Shown: one piece after another, positions 44,727-53,219 of the stretch
Numbering within the stretch: position 1 is the stretch's first letter
Layout of the letters: every line of letters begins with the position of its first letter
Assembly: GCF_003952465.1 (NCBI RefSeq)
Contig: NZ_CP034448.1
Coordinates: forward strand, 62,001-126,000
DNA: 64,000 bases
Direction: 5' to 3'
DNA from: Mesorhizobium sp. M1B.F.Ca.ET.045.04.1.1
GTDB taxonomy: Bacteria > Pseudomonadota > Alphaproteobacteria > Rhizobiales > Rhizobiaceae
The notes under the pieces: model-generated
The model's input: only the letters and a program-made list of their open reading frames with translations
The model's database searches: none
What the model was told of the DNA's origin: nothing
Made by a program: the position numbers and the translations under genes

Positions 44727-45482
44727 ATGACCAATGCCGCCCTGACCGACGAAGAACTCGAACGCTATGCCCGCCACATCGTGCTGCCGGAAATCGGCGG
44801 CCCCGGCCAGCAGAAGCTGAAGCAGGCGCGGGCGCTGGTGATCGGCGCCGGGGGGCTGGGCGCACCGGTGCTCGAATATCTTGCCGCGGCAGGCGTCGGC
44901 ACGCTCGGCATCGTCGACGACGATGATGTCTCGCTGTCCAACCTGCAGCGGCAGGTGATCCATGGCAGCGACACAATCGGCATGGCAAAGACCGACAGCG
45001 CTTCGGCGGCAATCATGCGCATCAACCCCAATGTCAGGATGGAACTGCATCGCCTCAGGCTCACGGCTGAAAACGCCCCCGCCCTTGTCGCCCGCTACGA
45101 CGTCGTCGTCGACGGCTCCGACAATTTCGAGACACGCTATGCGCTGGCCGATGCGTGCGCCCTGGAAAAGAAGCCTCTGGTCACCGCCGCCGTCGGCCGT
45201 TTCGACGGCTCGGTGACGGTGCTGAAGCCGTACGAAACGGGTGCCGACGGCAAGCGCAATCCAAGCTACCGCGACCTGTTCCCGGAAGCGCCACCCGAAG
45301 GGCTGGTGCCATCCTGCGCCGTCGCCGGCATCGTCGGCGCGCTGACGGGCGTCATCGGCACGCTCGAAGCGATGGAGGCGATCAAGCTGATTGCCGGGAT
45401 CGGCGAGCCGCTGGTCGGCCGGCTGTTGCTTTACGACGGGCTCACCGCCCGTTTCGACACCGTCCGCTACAAGGCGGTCTGA
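44727..45482 (+). CDS. moeB: MoeB/ThiF-family adenylyltransferase
   Basis: 251 residues, E1-like. The nucleotide loop is ARALVIGAGGLGAPVLEYLA, with the DxDxVxxxNLxRQ motif in DDDDVSLSNLQRQVI. The conserved late cysteine lies in LVPSCAVAGIVGAL. It activates the small MoaD (or ThiS) subunit by adenylation. Only two cysteines are present, so the two CxxC zinc pairs of E. coli MoeB are missing. Supply of molybdopterin would serve the Soe enzyme in this window. The gene follows the hairpin array by 37 bases. Confidence 0.85.
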   Translation: MTNAALTDEELERYARHIVLPEIGGPGQQKLKQARALVIGAGGLGAPVLEYLAAAGVGTLGIVDDDDVSLSNLQRQVIHGSDTIGMAKTDSASAAIMRINPNVRMELHRLRLTAENAPALVARYDVVVDGSDNFETRYALADACALEKKPLVTAAVGRFDGSVTVLKPYETGADGKRNPSYRDLFPEAPPEGLVPSCAVAGIVGALTGVIGTLEAMEAIKLIAGIGEPLVGRLLLYDGLTARFDTVRYKAV

Positions 45483-45486
45483 GCGC

Positions 45487-45975
45487 ATGGACCAGCCGGC
45501 CGCTCTCCTTGTCAGCGAGCTTCCGCCGGACTTCGCGCGGTGGGACGAATTGCTGGCGCTGATTCTGCGCGCCTTCGCCTATATGGACGGCGTCATCGAC
45601 CCGCCATCCTCGGCGCGTCTGCTGACGCCGGAAAACCTTATGAGCAAGGCAGGGCAGGAAACGGCGTTCCTGGCGGTGGAGAACGGCCAGGTCGTCGGCT
45701 GCATCTTCGCGCTCGAGAGGGCGAAGGATTTCTATGTCGGCAAGCTTGCCGTCGAGCCCGGCCTTCAGGGGCGGGGCATCGGCGGGCGGCTGATGCAGGC
45801 CGTGGAGGATTTTGCCCGGCGGCGCGGCAAGCATGCGATCGAGCTGCAGACGCGGATCGAGCTCGCCGCAAATCACGCGGCCTTTGCTCGTCTTGGCTTT
45901 CGCGAGATCGCGCGCACGGCGCATGAGGGCTACGACCGGCCAACCTCGATCACCATGCGAAAGGCGTTGTCTTGA
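45487..45975 (+). CDS. GNAT-family N-acetyltransferase
   Basis: 162 residues. The acetyl-CoA-binding motif A is KLAVEPGLQGRGIGGRLMQA, followed by ELQTRIELAANHAAFARLGF. The rest is of GNAT pattern with no substrate signal I can name. It starts 4 bases after moeB. Its TGA overlaps the TTG start of the next gene (TTGA), so translation is coupled to the aconitase-X large subunit. Confidence 0.88.
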   Translation: MDQPAALLVSELPPDFARWDELLALILRAFAYMDGVIDPPSSARLLTPENLMSKAGQETAFLAVENGQVVGCIFALERAKDFYVGKLAVEPGLQGRGIGGRLMQAVEDFARRRGKHAIELQTRIELAANHAAFARLGFREIARTAHEGYDRPTSITMRKALS

Positions 45976-47225
45976 GCCTCGCGCTCAGCCCCGAACAACA
46001 GGCAATCGCCGCCGGCAAGGACGGCGCTGGGATGGCGATGCGCATCGTCGCTGAGAGCGCGCGGCTTCTCGGAGCGCCGCGGCTGATCCCAATCGCTTCG
46101 GCGCATATCGACGGCGCGCTCTACCATGGCGATTCCGGCACGTTGTTCGCCGAGCGGTTGGTCGAGGACGGCGCCAGGGTGGCGGTGCGCTCGACGCTCA
46201 ATGTCGGAGCGCTCGACTTGATGGGCTGCTCGCGCATTCGGCTGCAAGAGCCGCAGCGCGGCATGGCGCGGCGGATGATGGAGGCCTATCGCAGGCTCGG
46301 CTGCGAGCAGAGTTGGACCTGCGCGCCCTATCAGGCCGGGCACAGGCCCGCGCAGGGCAGCGATGTCGCCTGGGGCGAGTCCAATGCAGTGGTGTTCTGC
46401 AATTCGGTGCTGGGCGCCCGCACCAACCGCTACGGCGACTTCCTCGACATTGCCTGCGCCATAACCGGCCAGGCGCCCGACTATGGCCTGCATCGCCCGG
46501 AGAACCGCAGAGCGCGGCTGATGTTCGACGTCTCTGACCTTCCTCTTTCCTTCCTCGCTACCGAGATCGCCTGGCCGGTGCTGGGCAGCCTCTACGGCCG
46601 CGAGGTCGGCAATGCGGTCGGCGTCGTCTCGGGCATCGCCAATCACCCCGGCGAGGATGCGCTGAAGGCTTTCGGCGCAGCGGCTGCGTCGTCCGGCGCG
46701 GTCGGGCTCTTCCATATTGCCGGCGTGACGCCCGAGGCTCCCGACGCCGAAACCATTCTGGCCGGGCCGGAACCGGAGGCGGTGATCCACGTCACGCCGC
46801 AGATGGTGGCGAAAGCTCGCGCCGGCTTGTCGACCGCCGCAGCGACCAAGGCGATCGATGCGGTGGCGATCGGCAGTCCGCATCTGTCAGACGCCGAGTT
46901 TAGCATGCTGGAGCGGCTGATCGCCGGAAGACGGCTTGCCGTGCCGATCTATGCCTGCACCGGCCGCCACGTGCTGGCCTCGCTCGAGCAGGACGGTAGA
47001 CGAAAGGCGCTCGAAACAAGCGGGGTCGTCATCGTCGCCGACACCTGCGTGGTGGTGACGCCGATCATGCCGGATCTCGACGGCGGCGTGCTGATGACCA
47101 ATTCGGGCAAGTTCGCGCATTACGCGCCGGGCAACACCGGTTACGCGGTGCTCTATGCCTCGCTCGCCGATTGCGTCGAAAGCGCCGTCGTCGGCAAACC
47201 GCGCTTCACGGATATCGCCGCATGA
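45972..47225 (+). CDS. Aconitase X large subunit
   Basis: 417 residues, aconitase-X catalytic (DUF521) protein. Conserved pieces are SAHIDGALYHGDSG, AWGESNAVVFCNSVLGARTN, HVTPQMVAKARAGLSTAAAT and a late VIVADTCVVVTPIMPD. Bacterial two-subunit members include cis-3-hydroxy-L-proline dehydratases; archaeal ones are phosphomevalonate dehydratases. The start TTG at 45972 overlaps the GNAT stop; the first ATG is 60 bases on and would cut conserved sequence. Fe-S ligand cysteines are likely among those at FCNS, GCEQSWTC and DTCVV. Function here is not proven, as no other hydroxyproline gene is adjacent. Confidence 0.82.
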   Translation: MSLALSPEQQAIAAGKDGAGMAMRIVAESARLLGAPRLIPIASAHIDGALYHGDSGTLFAERLVEDGARVAVRSTLNVGALDLMGCSRIRLQEPQRGMARRMMEAYRRLGCEQSWTCAPYQAGHRPAQGSDVAWGESNAVVFCNSVLGARTNRYGDFLDIACAITGQAPDYGLHRPENRRARLMFDVSDLPLSFLATEIAWPVLGSLYGREVGNAVGVVSGIANHPGEDALKAFGAAAASSGAVGLFHIAGVTPEAPDAETILAGPEPEAVIHVTPQMVAKARAGLSTAAATKAIDAVAIGSPHLSDAEFSMLERLIAGRRLAVPIYACTGRHVLASLEQDGRRKALETSGVVIVADTCVVVTPIMPDLDGGVLMTNSGKFAHYAPGNTGYAVLYASLADCVESAVVGKPRFTDIAA

Positions 47226-47629
47226 GCGCCGCCGAGATCCTTGTGCCGGGCAAGGCCGGCGAAGGGGAGGCTTTGGTGCTGACGGCGCCTATCAGTTTCT
47301 GGGGCGGCGTCGACCCGAAGACCGGGCGCATCGCCGATGTTCGCCACCCGCAGCATGGCGAGGTGATTTCCGGCCGCGTGCTGTTCCTGCCGGGCACTAT
47401 CGGCTCATCGTCGGCTTCGGCGGTGCTGATGGAGCTGGTCCACAACGGCCGCGCGCCGGCGGCCCTGGTGCTGCACGAGCCGGACGCCATCCTGCTGCTC
47501 GGACTGATCGTCGCCCGGGAAATGGGCTGGGAAACGCCGATGGCGGTGAGGCTCGAGCGTGGCCTGTTCGAGACCTATCGCGGAAGCGGCGTCAAAGTCG
47601 ACGGCGACGGCGTCGTCACCGTCGCCTGA
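47222..47629 (+). CDS. Aconitase X small (swivel) subunit
   Basis: 135 residues, DUF126 swivel domain. Typical segments are APISFWGGVDPKTGRIADV, HGEVISGRVLFLPGTIGSSS and ALVLHEPDAILLLGLIVARE. It joins the large subunit to form the active site. Its ATG overlaps the large-subunit stop (ATGA), so the two are made together. Together they are probably a cis-3-hydroxyproline-type dehydratase; the substrate is inferred. Confidence 0.82.
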   Translation: MSAAEILVPGKAGEGEALVLTAPISFWGGVDPKTGRIADVRHPQHGEVISGRVLFLPGTIGSSSASAVLMELVHNGRAPAALVLHEPDAILLLGLIVAREMGWETPMAVRLERGLFETYRGSGVKVDGDGVVTVA

Positions 47630-47644
47630 ACACCCGAGGTATTT

Positions 47645-48646
47645 TCAAGTCCTGAGCGGCAGCACGCGGTCCGGCGGGCGGTGGCCGTCGAAGAAGGCGC
47701 GGATGTTGATGATCACCTTCTCGCCCATGTCGATGCGGCCTTCGAGCGTGGCCGAGCCCATATGCGGCAAAAGAACGACCTTGCCCCTGGCGGCGAGCTT
47801 CAAAAGCTTGCTGTTCAGCGCCGGCTCGTGCTCGTAGACGTCGAGGCCGGCGCCGGCGATCTTGCCGTCGTGGATGAGCTTGACCAGCGATTCCTCGTCG
47901 ATGATGTCGCCGCGCGCGGTGTTGACGATGTAGGCCGAAGGCTGCATCAGCGCCAGCCGCCGGGCGGACAAGAGATGGAAGGTCGCCGGCGTCGACGGGC
48001 AGTTGACCGAGATGATGTCCATGCGGGCCAGCATCTGGTCGAGGCTCTCCCAGTAGGTCGCTTCCAGCTCGTCCTCGACCGCCGGCAGCACACGATGGCG
48101 ATTGTGGTAGTGGATCGACAGGCCGAACGCCTTGGCACGTCTCGCAACCGCCGTGCCGATGCGACCCATGCCGACGATGCCGAGGCGTTTGCCCCAGATG
48201 CGGCGACCGAGCATCCAGGTCGGCGACCAGCCGGCCCATTTCTTCTCGCCGGTAAGCACGTTGGCGCCTTCGGCGAGCCGCCGCGGCACGGCGAGCATCA
48301 GCGCCATGGTCATGTCGGCGGTGTCTTCGGTCAGCACATTCGGCGTGTTGGTGACGGTGATGCCTTTCTTGGCCGCCGCGGCGACATCGATCTTGTCGAC
48401 GCCGTTGCCGAAATTGGCGATCAGCTTCAGGTTCTCGCCGGCCTGGGCGATCAGCGCGGCATCGATGTGGTCGGTGATGGTCGGCACCAGCACGTCGGCT
48501 TCCTTGACGGCCGCGACCAGTTCCGGCTGGGTCATCGGCCGGTCCTCAACATTGAGGCGCGCGTCGAACAGCTCGCGCATGCGGGTTTCGACCGGATCGG
48601 GCAGCTTGCGCGTGATGACGACGAGGGGCCGTTTTTTGCCTGCCAT
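47645..48646 (-). CDS. D-2-hydroxyacid dehydrogenase (glyoxylate/hydroxypyruvate reductase type)
   Basis: 333 residues. Rossmann motif GIVGMGRIGTAVARRAKAFG is followed by YHNRHR, whose basic residues suit NADPH. The catalytic Arg/Glu/His lie in VNTARGDIIDE, AGLDVYEHEPA and VVLLPHMGSAT. It probably reduces glyoxylate or hydroxypyruvate. ATG 48646 was taken although the frame is open to 48748. It is convergent with the aconitase-X genes; the stops are 15 bases apart. Confidence 0.9.
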   Translation of the reverse strand: MAGKKRPLVVITRKLPDPVETRMRELFDARLNVEDRPMTQPELVAAVKEADVLVPTITDHIDAALIAQAGENLKLIANFGNGVDKIDVAAAAKKGITVTNTPNVLTEDTADMTMALMLAVPRRLAEGANVLTGEKKWAGWSPTWMLGRRIWGKRLGIVGMGRIGTAVARRAKAFGLSIHYHNRHRVLPAVEDELEATYWESLDQMLARMDIISVNCPSTPATFHLLSARRLALMQPSAYIVNTARGDIIDEESLVKLIHDGKIAGAGLDVYEHEPALNSKLLKLAARGKVVLLPHMGSATLEGRIDMGEKVIINIRAFFDGHRPPDRVLPLRT

Positions 48647-48815
48647 TTTATCCCCGAAGCTTCCTCGAAACCGATCTCGTTGAGACCTCTTTAACCAAGA
48701 CCGGCGAAACTTGTAGCCGATCGCGGTACCAGCCCACTCCTGTAACAAGCGGTGCCGCCGAAGACAAAGAAAAAGGGGCGCTCATCCCGACGGACCGGCG
48801 CCGAAAGGAACGAAA

Positions 48816-49373
48816 GTGTCTGGTTTCGCGTCGCTTCGCCTGGCTTTCAGCGCAGCCGTTCTCGGCGCTATGCTTTGCGCGCCGCAGGCATCCGCGCAAA
48901 GTGCCGCCGCCCCTGCGCAAACGGTGACTCTGGGGCCGAGCGGCCTGCCGCTGCCGCGCTTCGTCAGCCTTAAGCCGGCGCGCGTCAACTCGCGCGTCGG
49001 CCCGGGCGCCAACTATTCCGTCAACTGGATGTACATGAAGGCCGGGTTGCCTATGGAAGTCATCCAGGAATTCGACACCTGGCGCCGCGTGCGCGATGCC
49101 GACGGCTCCGAGGGCTGGATCAACCAGTCGCTGCTCTCGGGCCGCCGCACGGCGATCGTCGCGCCCTGGCAGCGCGGCAAGGGCGGGCGAATCAATCTGC
49201 TCGACGATCCCAACAAGGACGCCAACGTCGTCGCCATCATCGAGCCGGGGGTGATAGGCTCGATCAAGAAATGCGACGGTCAATGGTGCGAAATGACCTT
49301 CGACGGCCACACCGGCTGGATGGCCCAGTCGCAGGTCTGGGGCGCCTATCCGGGCGAAAAGGTCAAGAACTGA
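48816..49373 (+). CDS. Secreted SH3-like domain protein
   Basis: 185 residues from GTG 48816 (AAAGGAACG ribosome site). The signal peptide (LAFSAAVLGAMLCAPQASA) is followed by two SH3-like stretches: LKPARVNSRVGPGANYSVNW and INLLDDPNKDANVVAIIEPG. This is the bacterial SH3 (DUF1058-like) type that binds cell-wall or protein partners in the periplasm. No enzyme domain. It overlaps the convergent DUF4260 gene by 11 bases. Confidence 0.87.
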   Translation: MSGFASLRLAFSAAVLGAMLCAPQASAQSAAAPAQTVTLGPSGLPLPRFVSLKPARVNSRVGPGANYSVNWMYMKAGLPMEVIQEFDTWRRVRDADGSEGWINQSLLSGRRTAIVAPWQRGKGGRINLLDDPNKDANVVAIIEPGVIGSIKKCDGQWCEMTFDGHTGWMAQSQVWGAYPGEKVKN

Positions 49374-49749
49374 TCCTGCCCCGATCGCGTCCGATGCGAC
49401 CGAGATGCGTATCCTGGAAACCGGTGGATAGTTTCAGGCCATAGCCCAGGGCGCGGTCGATGGCGATGTGCGCGATCCAGATCAGCGCCACGGCAGTGGT
49501 GATCGGACCGGCAAGCAGGACGCCGGCGAGCGCAAGGACAAGCGGGGCAATCAGGATGTGCAAGGCATTGTAGGCGAAGGCGCCGACACGCGGCCCAGCC
49601 AGGTATCCGAGCATCGACAGGTCAGGCGCCAGGATGAGCAGCGCAAACAACCACCACGACACGCCGGTCATTTTATAGAAGACGATGGCCACCACGGCGA
49701 CGGCGGCCCATTCCAGCCGGACCATCAGATCGACGGGCCGCATCGCCAA
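49363..49749 (-). CDS. DUF4260-family small membrane protein
   Basis: 128 residues with four hydrophobic helices: WAAVAVVAIVFYKMTG, WWLFALLILAPDLSMLGYL, ALHILIAPLVLALAGVLLAG and ITTAVALIWIAHIAIDRALG. Ends GYGLKLSTGFQDTHLGRIG, typical of DUF4260. The function is unknown. It follows irr by 3 bases on the same strand, so the two may share an mRNA and iron or haem control. Confidence 0.82.
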   Translation of the reverse strand: MAMRPVDLMVRLEWAAVAVVAIVFYKMTGVSWWLFALLILAPDLSMLGYLAGPRVGAFAYNALHILIAPLVLALAGVLLAGPITTAVALIWIAHIAIDRALGYGLKLSTGFQDTHLGRIGRDRGRISS

Positions 49750-49752
49750 CGA

Positions 49753-50184
49753 TCAATCGCGGCGCTTCGGGCGCAGCCTCACCACGATGTCGACATTGGC
49801 GATCTCCATGCCTTCCGGAGGGTCCGGCAGGTTGGACACGCTCACCGGGCCGCTGGCGATATCGAAGATCCGGTTCTCGCCCTCGACATAGAAATGATGG
49901 TGATCGGAGGTGTTGGTGTCGAAATAGGTCTTGGATCCTTCGACCGCGAGGATGCGCAACAGGCCGGCCTGGGTGAACTGGTGCAGCGCGTTGTAGACGG
50001 TCGCCAGCGAAACCGGCACGCCGGCGGCAACCGCCTCTTCATGCAGTTCCTCGGCCGAGAGGTGACGGTCGCCCTTGGCGAAAAGCAGATCGGCCAGCGC
50101 GATGCGCTGGCGCGTCGGCCTCAGGCCGGCTTCGCGAACCCGCTTGTCCACAGCGACATTTTCCTTCCGGCAACCCGAATCCAT
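49753..50184 (-). CDS. irr: Fur-family iron response regulator Irr
   Basis: 143 residues. The winged helix (RPTRQRIALADLLFAKGDRH, VSLATVYNALHQFTQAGLLR) and the HHH haem/metal site in DHHHFYVEGENRIFDIAS identify Irr rather than Fur or Zur. The N-terminal haem regulatory GCPWHD seen in Bradyrhizobium is absent, as in many rhizobia. Irr controls iron and haem genes and falls when haem is plentiful. It is divergent from fabA-fabB-fabI, a conserved neighbourhood in this order. Confidence 0.92.
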   Translation of the reverse strand: MDSGCRKENVAVDKRVREAGLRPTRQRIALADLLFAKGDRHLSAEELHEEAVAAGVPVSLATVYNALHQFTQAGLLRILAVEGSKTYFDTNTSDHHHFYVEGENRIFDIASGPVSVSNLPDPPEGMEIANVDIVVRLRPKRRD

Positions 50185-50429
50185 CTATCCCGTCAAAGCT
50201 CGTGGCCCAGCCCCATAGACAGGCCCAGAATGGCAAAAAGACGTCATCGCCAAAAACTGGACATCACTCGACATATATTCTGTCGCCCAAATGCGATCAA
50301 TAGCGCGCATTGACCCAGGCAGGCGCACGGGTTAAGCGCAAACGCCGGTTTCCGGCCGCAAACAGAGTGTGTTAGGAAACCAACGACATGGGCGCCCTGC
50401 CGCCCGGAACGAAAACGGGGACGGAGTTA

Positions 50430-50945
50430 ATGGCGGGTCAAAAGTCCAGCTACGATTACGAGGAACTGCTTGCCTGCGCCCGCGGCGAGTTGTTCGGACC
50501 GGGAAACGCCCAGCTGCCCTACCCGCCGATGCTGATGTTCGACCGCATCACCGAGATCAGCGAGACCGGCGGCGCCTTCGACAAGGGTTTCATCCGCGCC
50601 GAATTCGACATCAAGCCGGATCTTTGGTTCTTCGCCTGCCATTTCATCGGCAATCCGATCATGCCGGGCTGCCTCGGCCTCGACGCCATGTGGCAATTGA
50701 CCGGCTTCTATCTCGGCTGGCTCGGCGAGCCCGGCAAGGGCATGGCGCTGTCGACCGGCGAGGTGAAGTTCAAGGGCATGGTGACGCCGTCGGTCAAGAA
50801 GGTCGAATACGGCGTCGACTTCAAGCGCGTGATGCGCGGACGCCTCGTGCTCGGCATCGCCGATGGCTGGCTCAAGGCGGATGGCGAACCCATATATGCG
50901 GCAACGGATCTGAAGGTCGGCCTGTCCAAGCAGTCGGCCGCCTGA
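50430..50945 (+). CDS. fabA: 3-hydroxydecanoyl-ACP dehydratase/isomerase FabA
   Basis: 171 residues. The hot-dog-fold active site is [20 protein letters not shown], with the catalytic His and, after it, the Asp. It makes the cis-3-decenoyl-ACP that starts unsaturated fatty acid synthesis. ATG 50430 has a GGAG ribosome site; an upstream ATG at 50388 would add 14 residues. It heads fabA-fabB-fabI. Confidence 0.95.
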   Translation: MAGQKSSYDYEELLACARGELFGPGNAQLPYPPMLMFDRITEISETGGAFDKGFIRAEFDIKPDLWFFACHFIGNPIMPGCLGLDAMWQLTGFYLGWLGEPGKGMALSTGEVKFKGMVTPSVKKVEYGVDFKRVMRGRLVLGIADGWLKADGEPIYAATDLKVGLSKQSAA

Positions 50946-51072
50946 TCGCCACCGCCACGGGGCCTCGCGTGTCCGACGGATGCGCAAGGACGCCGCGACA
51001 GTTTATTTTGCGTATGATCGAAGGCGAAAACCGACTAGGTTTTTCGCCAAAGTACGCCGGAAGGAGTTGCGA

Positions 51073-52292
51073 ATGAGACGTGTCGTAGTGACAGGCCTCG
51101 GCATTGTGTCGTCGATCGGCAACAACGCCAACGAGGTGCAGTCCTCGCTTTACGATGCCAAGTCCGGCATCAGCTTTTCCAATTCTTTTGCCGAGCACGG
51201 CTTCCGCTGCCAGGTGTGGGGGCGCCGACGCTCGACCCGTCGGCGATGATCGACCGCCGCGCCATGCGCTTCCTGAGCCAAGGTGCCGCCTGGAACCACG
51301 TCGCCATGGACCAGGCGATCGCGGACGCCGGGTTAGGCGAAAGCGACATCACCAACGAACGGACCGGCATCGTCATGGGCTCCGGCGGGCCGTCGACCAG
51401 GACCATCGTCGAAGCCGCCGAAACCACGCTCAAGAACGGCAGCCCGAAGCGCATCGGCCCGTTCGCGGTGCCGAAGGCGATGTCTTCGACCGCTTCGGCC
51501 ACTTTAGCCACCTGGTTCAAGATCCACGGCGTCAACTACTCGATCTCGTCGGCCTGCTCGACCTCAGCGCATTGCATCGGCAATGCCTACGAGCTGATCC
51601 AGTGGGGCAAGCAGGACATGATGTTCGCCGGCGGCCACGAGGATCTCGACTGGACGATGTCGGACCTGTTCGACGCCATGGGCGCCATGTCGTCGAAATT
51701 CAATGACAAGGCATCGACCGCTTCGCGCGCGTATGACGTCAACCGCGACGGCTTCGTCATCGCCGGCGGCGCGGGCGTGCTGGTGCTGGAAGAGCTGGAG
51801 CACGCCAAGGCGCGCGGCGCCAAGATCTATGCCGAGGTCGTCGGCTATGGCGCCACCTCCGACGGCTACGACATGGTTGCCCCTTCGGGAGAAGGCGCGG
51901 TGCGCTGCATGCGGCAGGCGCTTGCCACGGTTTCGACGCCGGTCGACTACATCAACACGCACGGCACCTCGACGCCGGTCGGCGATTCCAAGGAGATGGG
52001 CGCCATCCGCGAGGTGTTCGGCGACAAGATGCCGTACATCACCTCGACCAAGTCGCTGACCGGCCATTCGCTCGGTGCCGCCGGGGTCCAGGAATCGATC
52101 TACTCGATCCTGATGATGCAGGGCGGCTTCGTCGGCGAGAGCGCCCATATCGAGGAGCTCGATCCGGAATTCGAGGGCATGCCGATCGTGCGCAAGCGCA
52201 TCGACAACGCCAAGATCGACACCGTCTTGTCCAATTCCTTCGGTTTCGGTGGCACCAACGCAACGCTGATTTTCCAGCGCTATTCCGCATAA
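51073..52292 (+). CDS. fabB: 3-oxoacyl-ACP synthase I FabB, frame broken by one base near 51220
   Basis: The beta-ketoacyl-ACP synthase that elongates cis-3-decenoyl-ACP. From ATG 51073 (AAGGAG ribosome site) it reads [20 protein letters not shown] to CQVWG at about 51222, then continues in another frame as [20 protein letters not shown] to the stop at 52292. The catalytic Cys ([10 protein letters not shown]) and His residues ([23 protein letters not shown]) are in the second part. One extra G in the GGGGG run 51218-51222 restores a normal 406-residue FabB. FabB is normally needed for growth, so a base-call error is the likeliest cause. Coordinates span the whole repaired gene. Confidence 0.9.
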
Positions 52293-52304
52293 GGATTGCC
52301 TTTT

Positions 52305-53117
52305 ATGGAAGGGTTGATGAAGGGCAAGCGCGGGCTTGTCATGGGGGTCGCCAACGATCATTCGATCGCCTGGGGCATCGCCAAGAAATTGTCCGAACAC
52401 GGTGCGGAACTTGCCTTCACCTACCAGGGCGATGCGTTCGGGCGGCGCGTCAAGCCGCTTGCCGAAAAGCTCGGCGCCTCGCTGGTCGTGCCTTGCGACG
52501 TCGAGGACAGCGCCTCGGTCACCGCCACTTTCGAGACGCTCGGCAAGGCCTGGGACGGGCTGGATTTCGTCGTCCATGCGATCGGCTTTTCCGACAAGAA
52601 CGAGCTCAAGGGCCTTTACGCCGACACCAGCCGCGACAACTTCGTCCGCACCATGGTGATCTCCTGCTATTCCTTCACCGAGGTCGCCCGCAACGCCGCC
52701 GCGCTGATGACCAGGGGCGGCTCGATGATCACGCTGACCTATGCCGGATCGGTGCGGGTCATGCCCAACTACAACGTCATGGGCGTCGCCAAGGCCGGCC
52801 TCGAGGCAAGCGTGCGCTATCTCGCCAATGACTACGGCCCGCGCGGCATCCGGGTGAACGGCATCTCGGCGGGACCGGTGCGGACGCTCGCCGGATCCGG
52901 CGTGTCCGACGCGCGCCACATGTTCTCCTATCAGCAGCGCAATTCGCCGCTGCGACGCACGGTGACCATCGACGAGGTCGGCGGCTCGGCGCTCTACTTG
53001 CTGTCCGACCTGTCTTCCGGGGTCACCGGCGAAATCCACTATGTCGATTCCGGCTATCACATCGTCTCCATGCCGGCGCTCGAGGAACTGAAGCAGAACG
53101 GCGGCGACCGCGAATAA
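52305..53117 (+). CDS. fabI: Enoyl-ACP reductase FabI
   Basis: 270 residues. The short-chain-dehydrogenase-like FabI with cofactor loop GLVMGVANDHSIAWGIAKKL and the catalytic Tyr/Lys in PNYNVMGVAKAGLEASVRYL. It reduces the enoyl-ACP double bond in the last elongation step; the enzyme is the triclosan target. ATG 52305 follows AAGGA; ATG 52317 (MKGKRGLV) is an alternative with GGAAGGG. Third gene of the fab operon. Confidence 0.95.
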   Translation: MEGLMKGKRGLVMGVANDHSIAWGIAKKLSEHGAELAFTYQGDAFGRRVKPLAEKLGASLVVPCDVEDSASVTATFETLGKAWDGLDFVVHAIGFSDKNELKGLYADTSRDNFVRTMVISCYSFTEVARNAAALMTRGGSMITLTYAGSVRVMPNYNVMGVAKAGLEASVRYLANDYGPRGIRVNGISAGPVRTLAGSGVSDARHMFSYQQRNSPLRRTVTIDEVGGSALYLLSDLSSGVTGEIHYVDSGYHIVSMPALEELKQNGGDRE

Positions 53118-53219
53118 TTCGCTAACGCAAAAAGTACTTTCCAGTAAAATTGGAGGCATCGGCGGAAACTCATTTTAAGGAGGTATCCGCTAGAAGGTCC
53201 TGTAGTTCAGGGACTTTGC

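Noticed and set aside
44427..44734. Short frames on the minus strand encoding repeated GEALSR/KAKPCP peptides
   Set aside because: They are the translation of the hairpin array and no other part supports coding.
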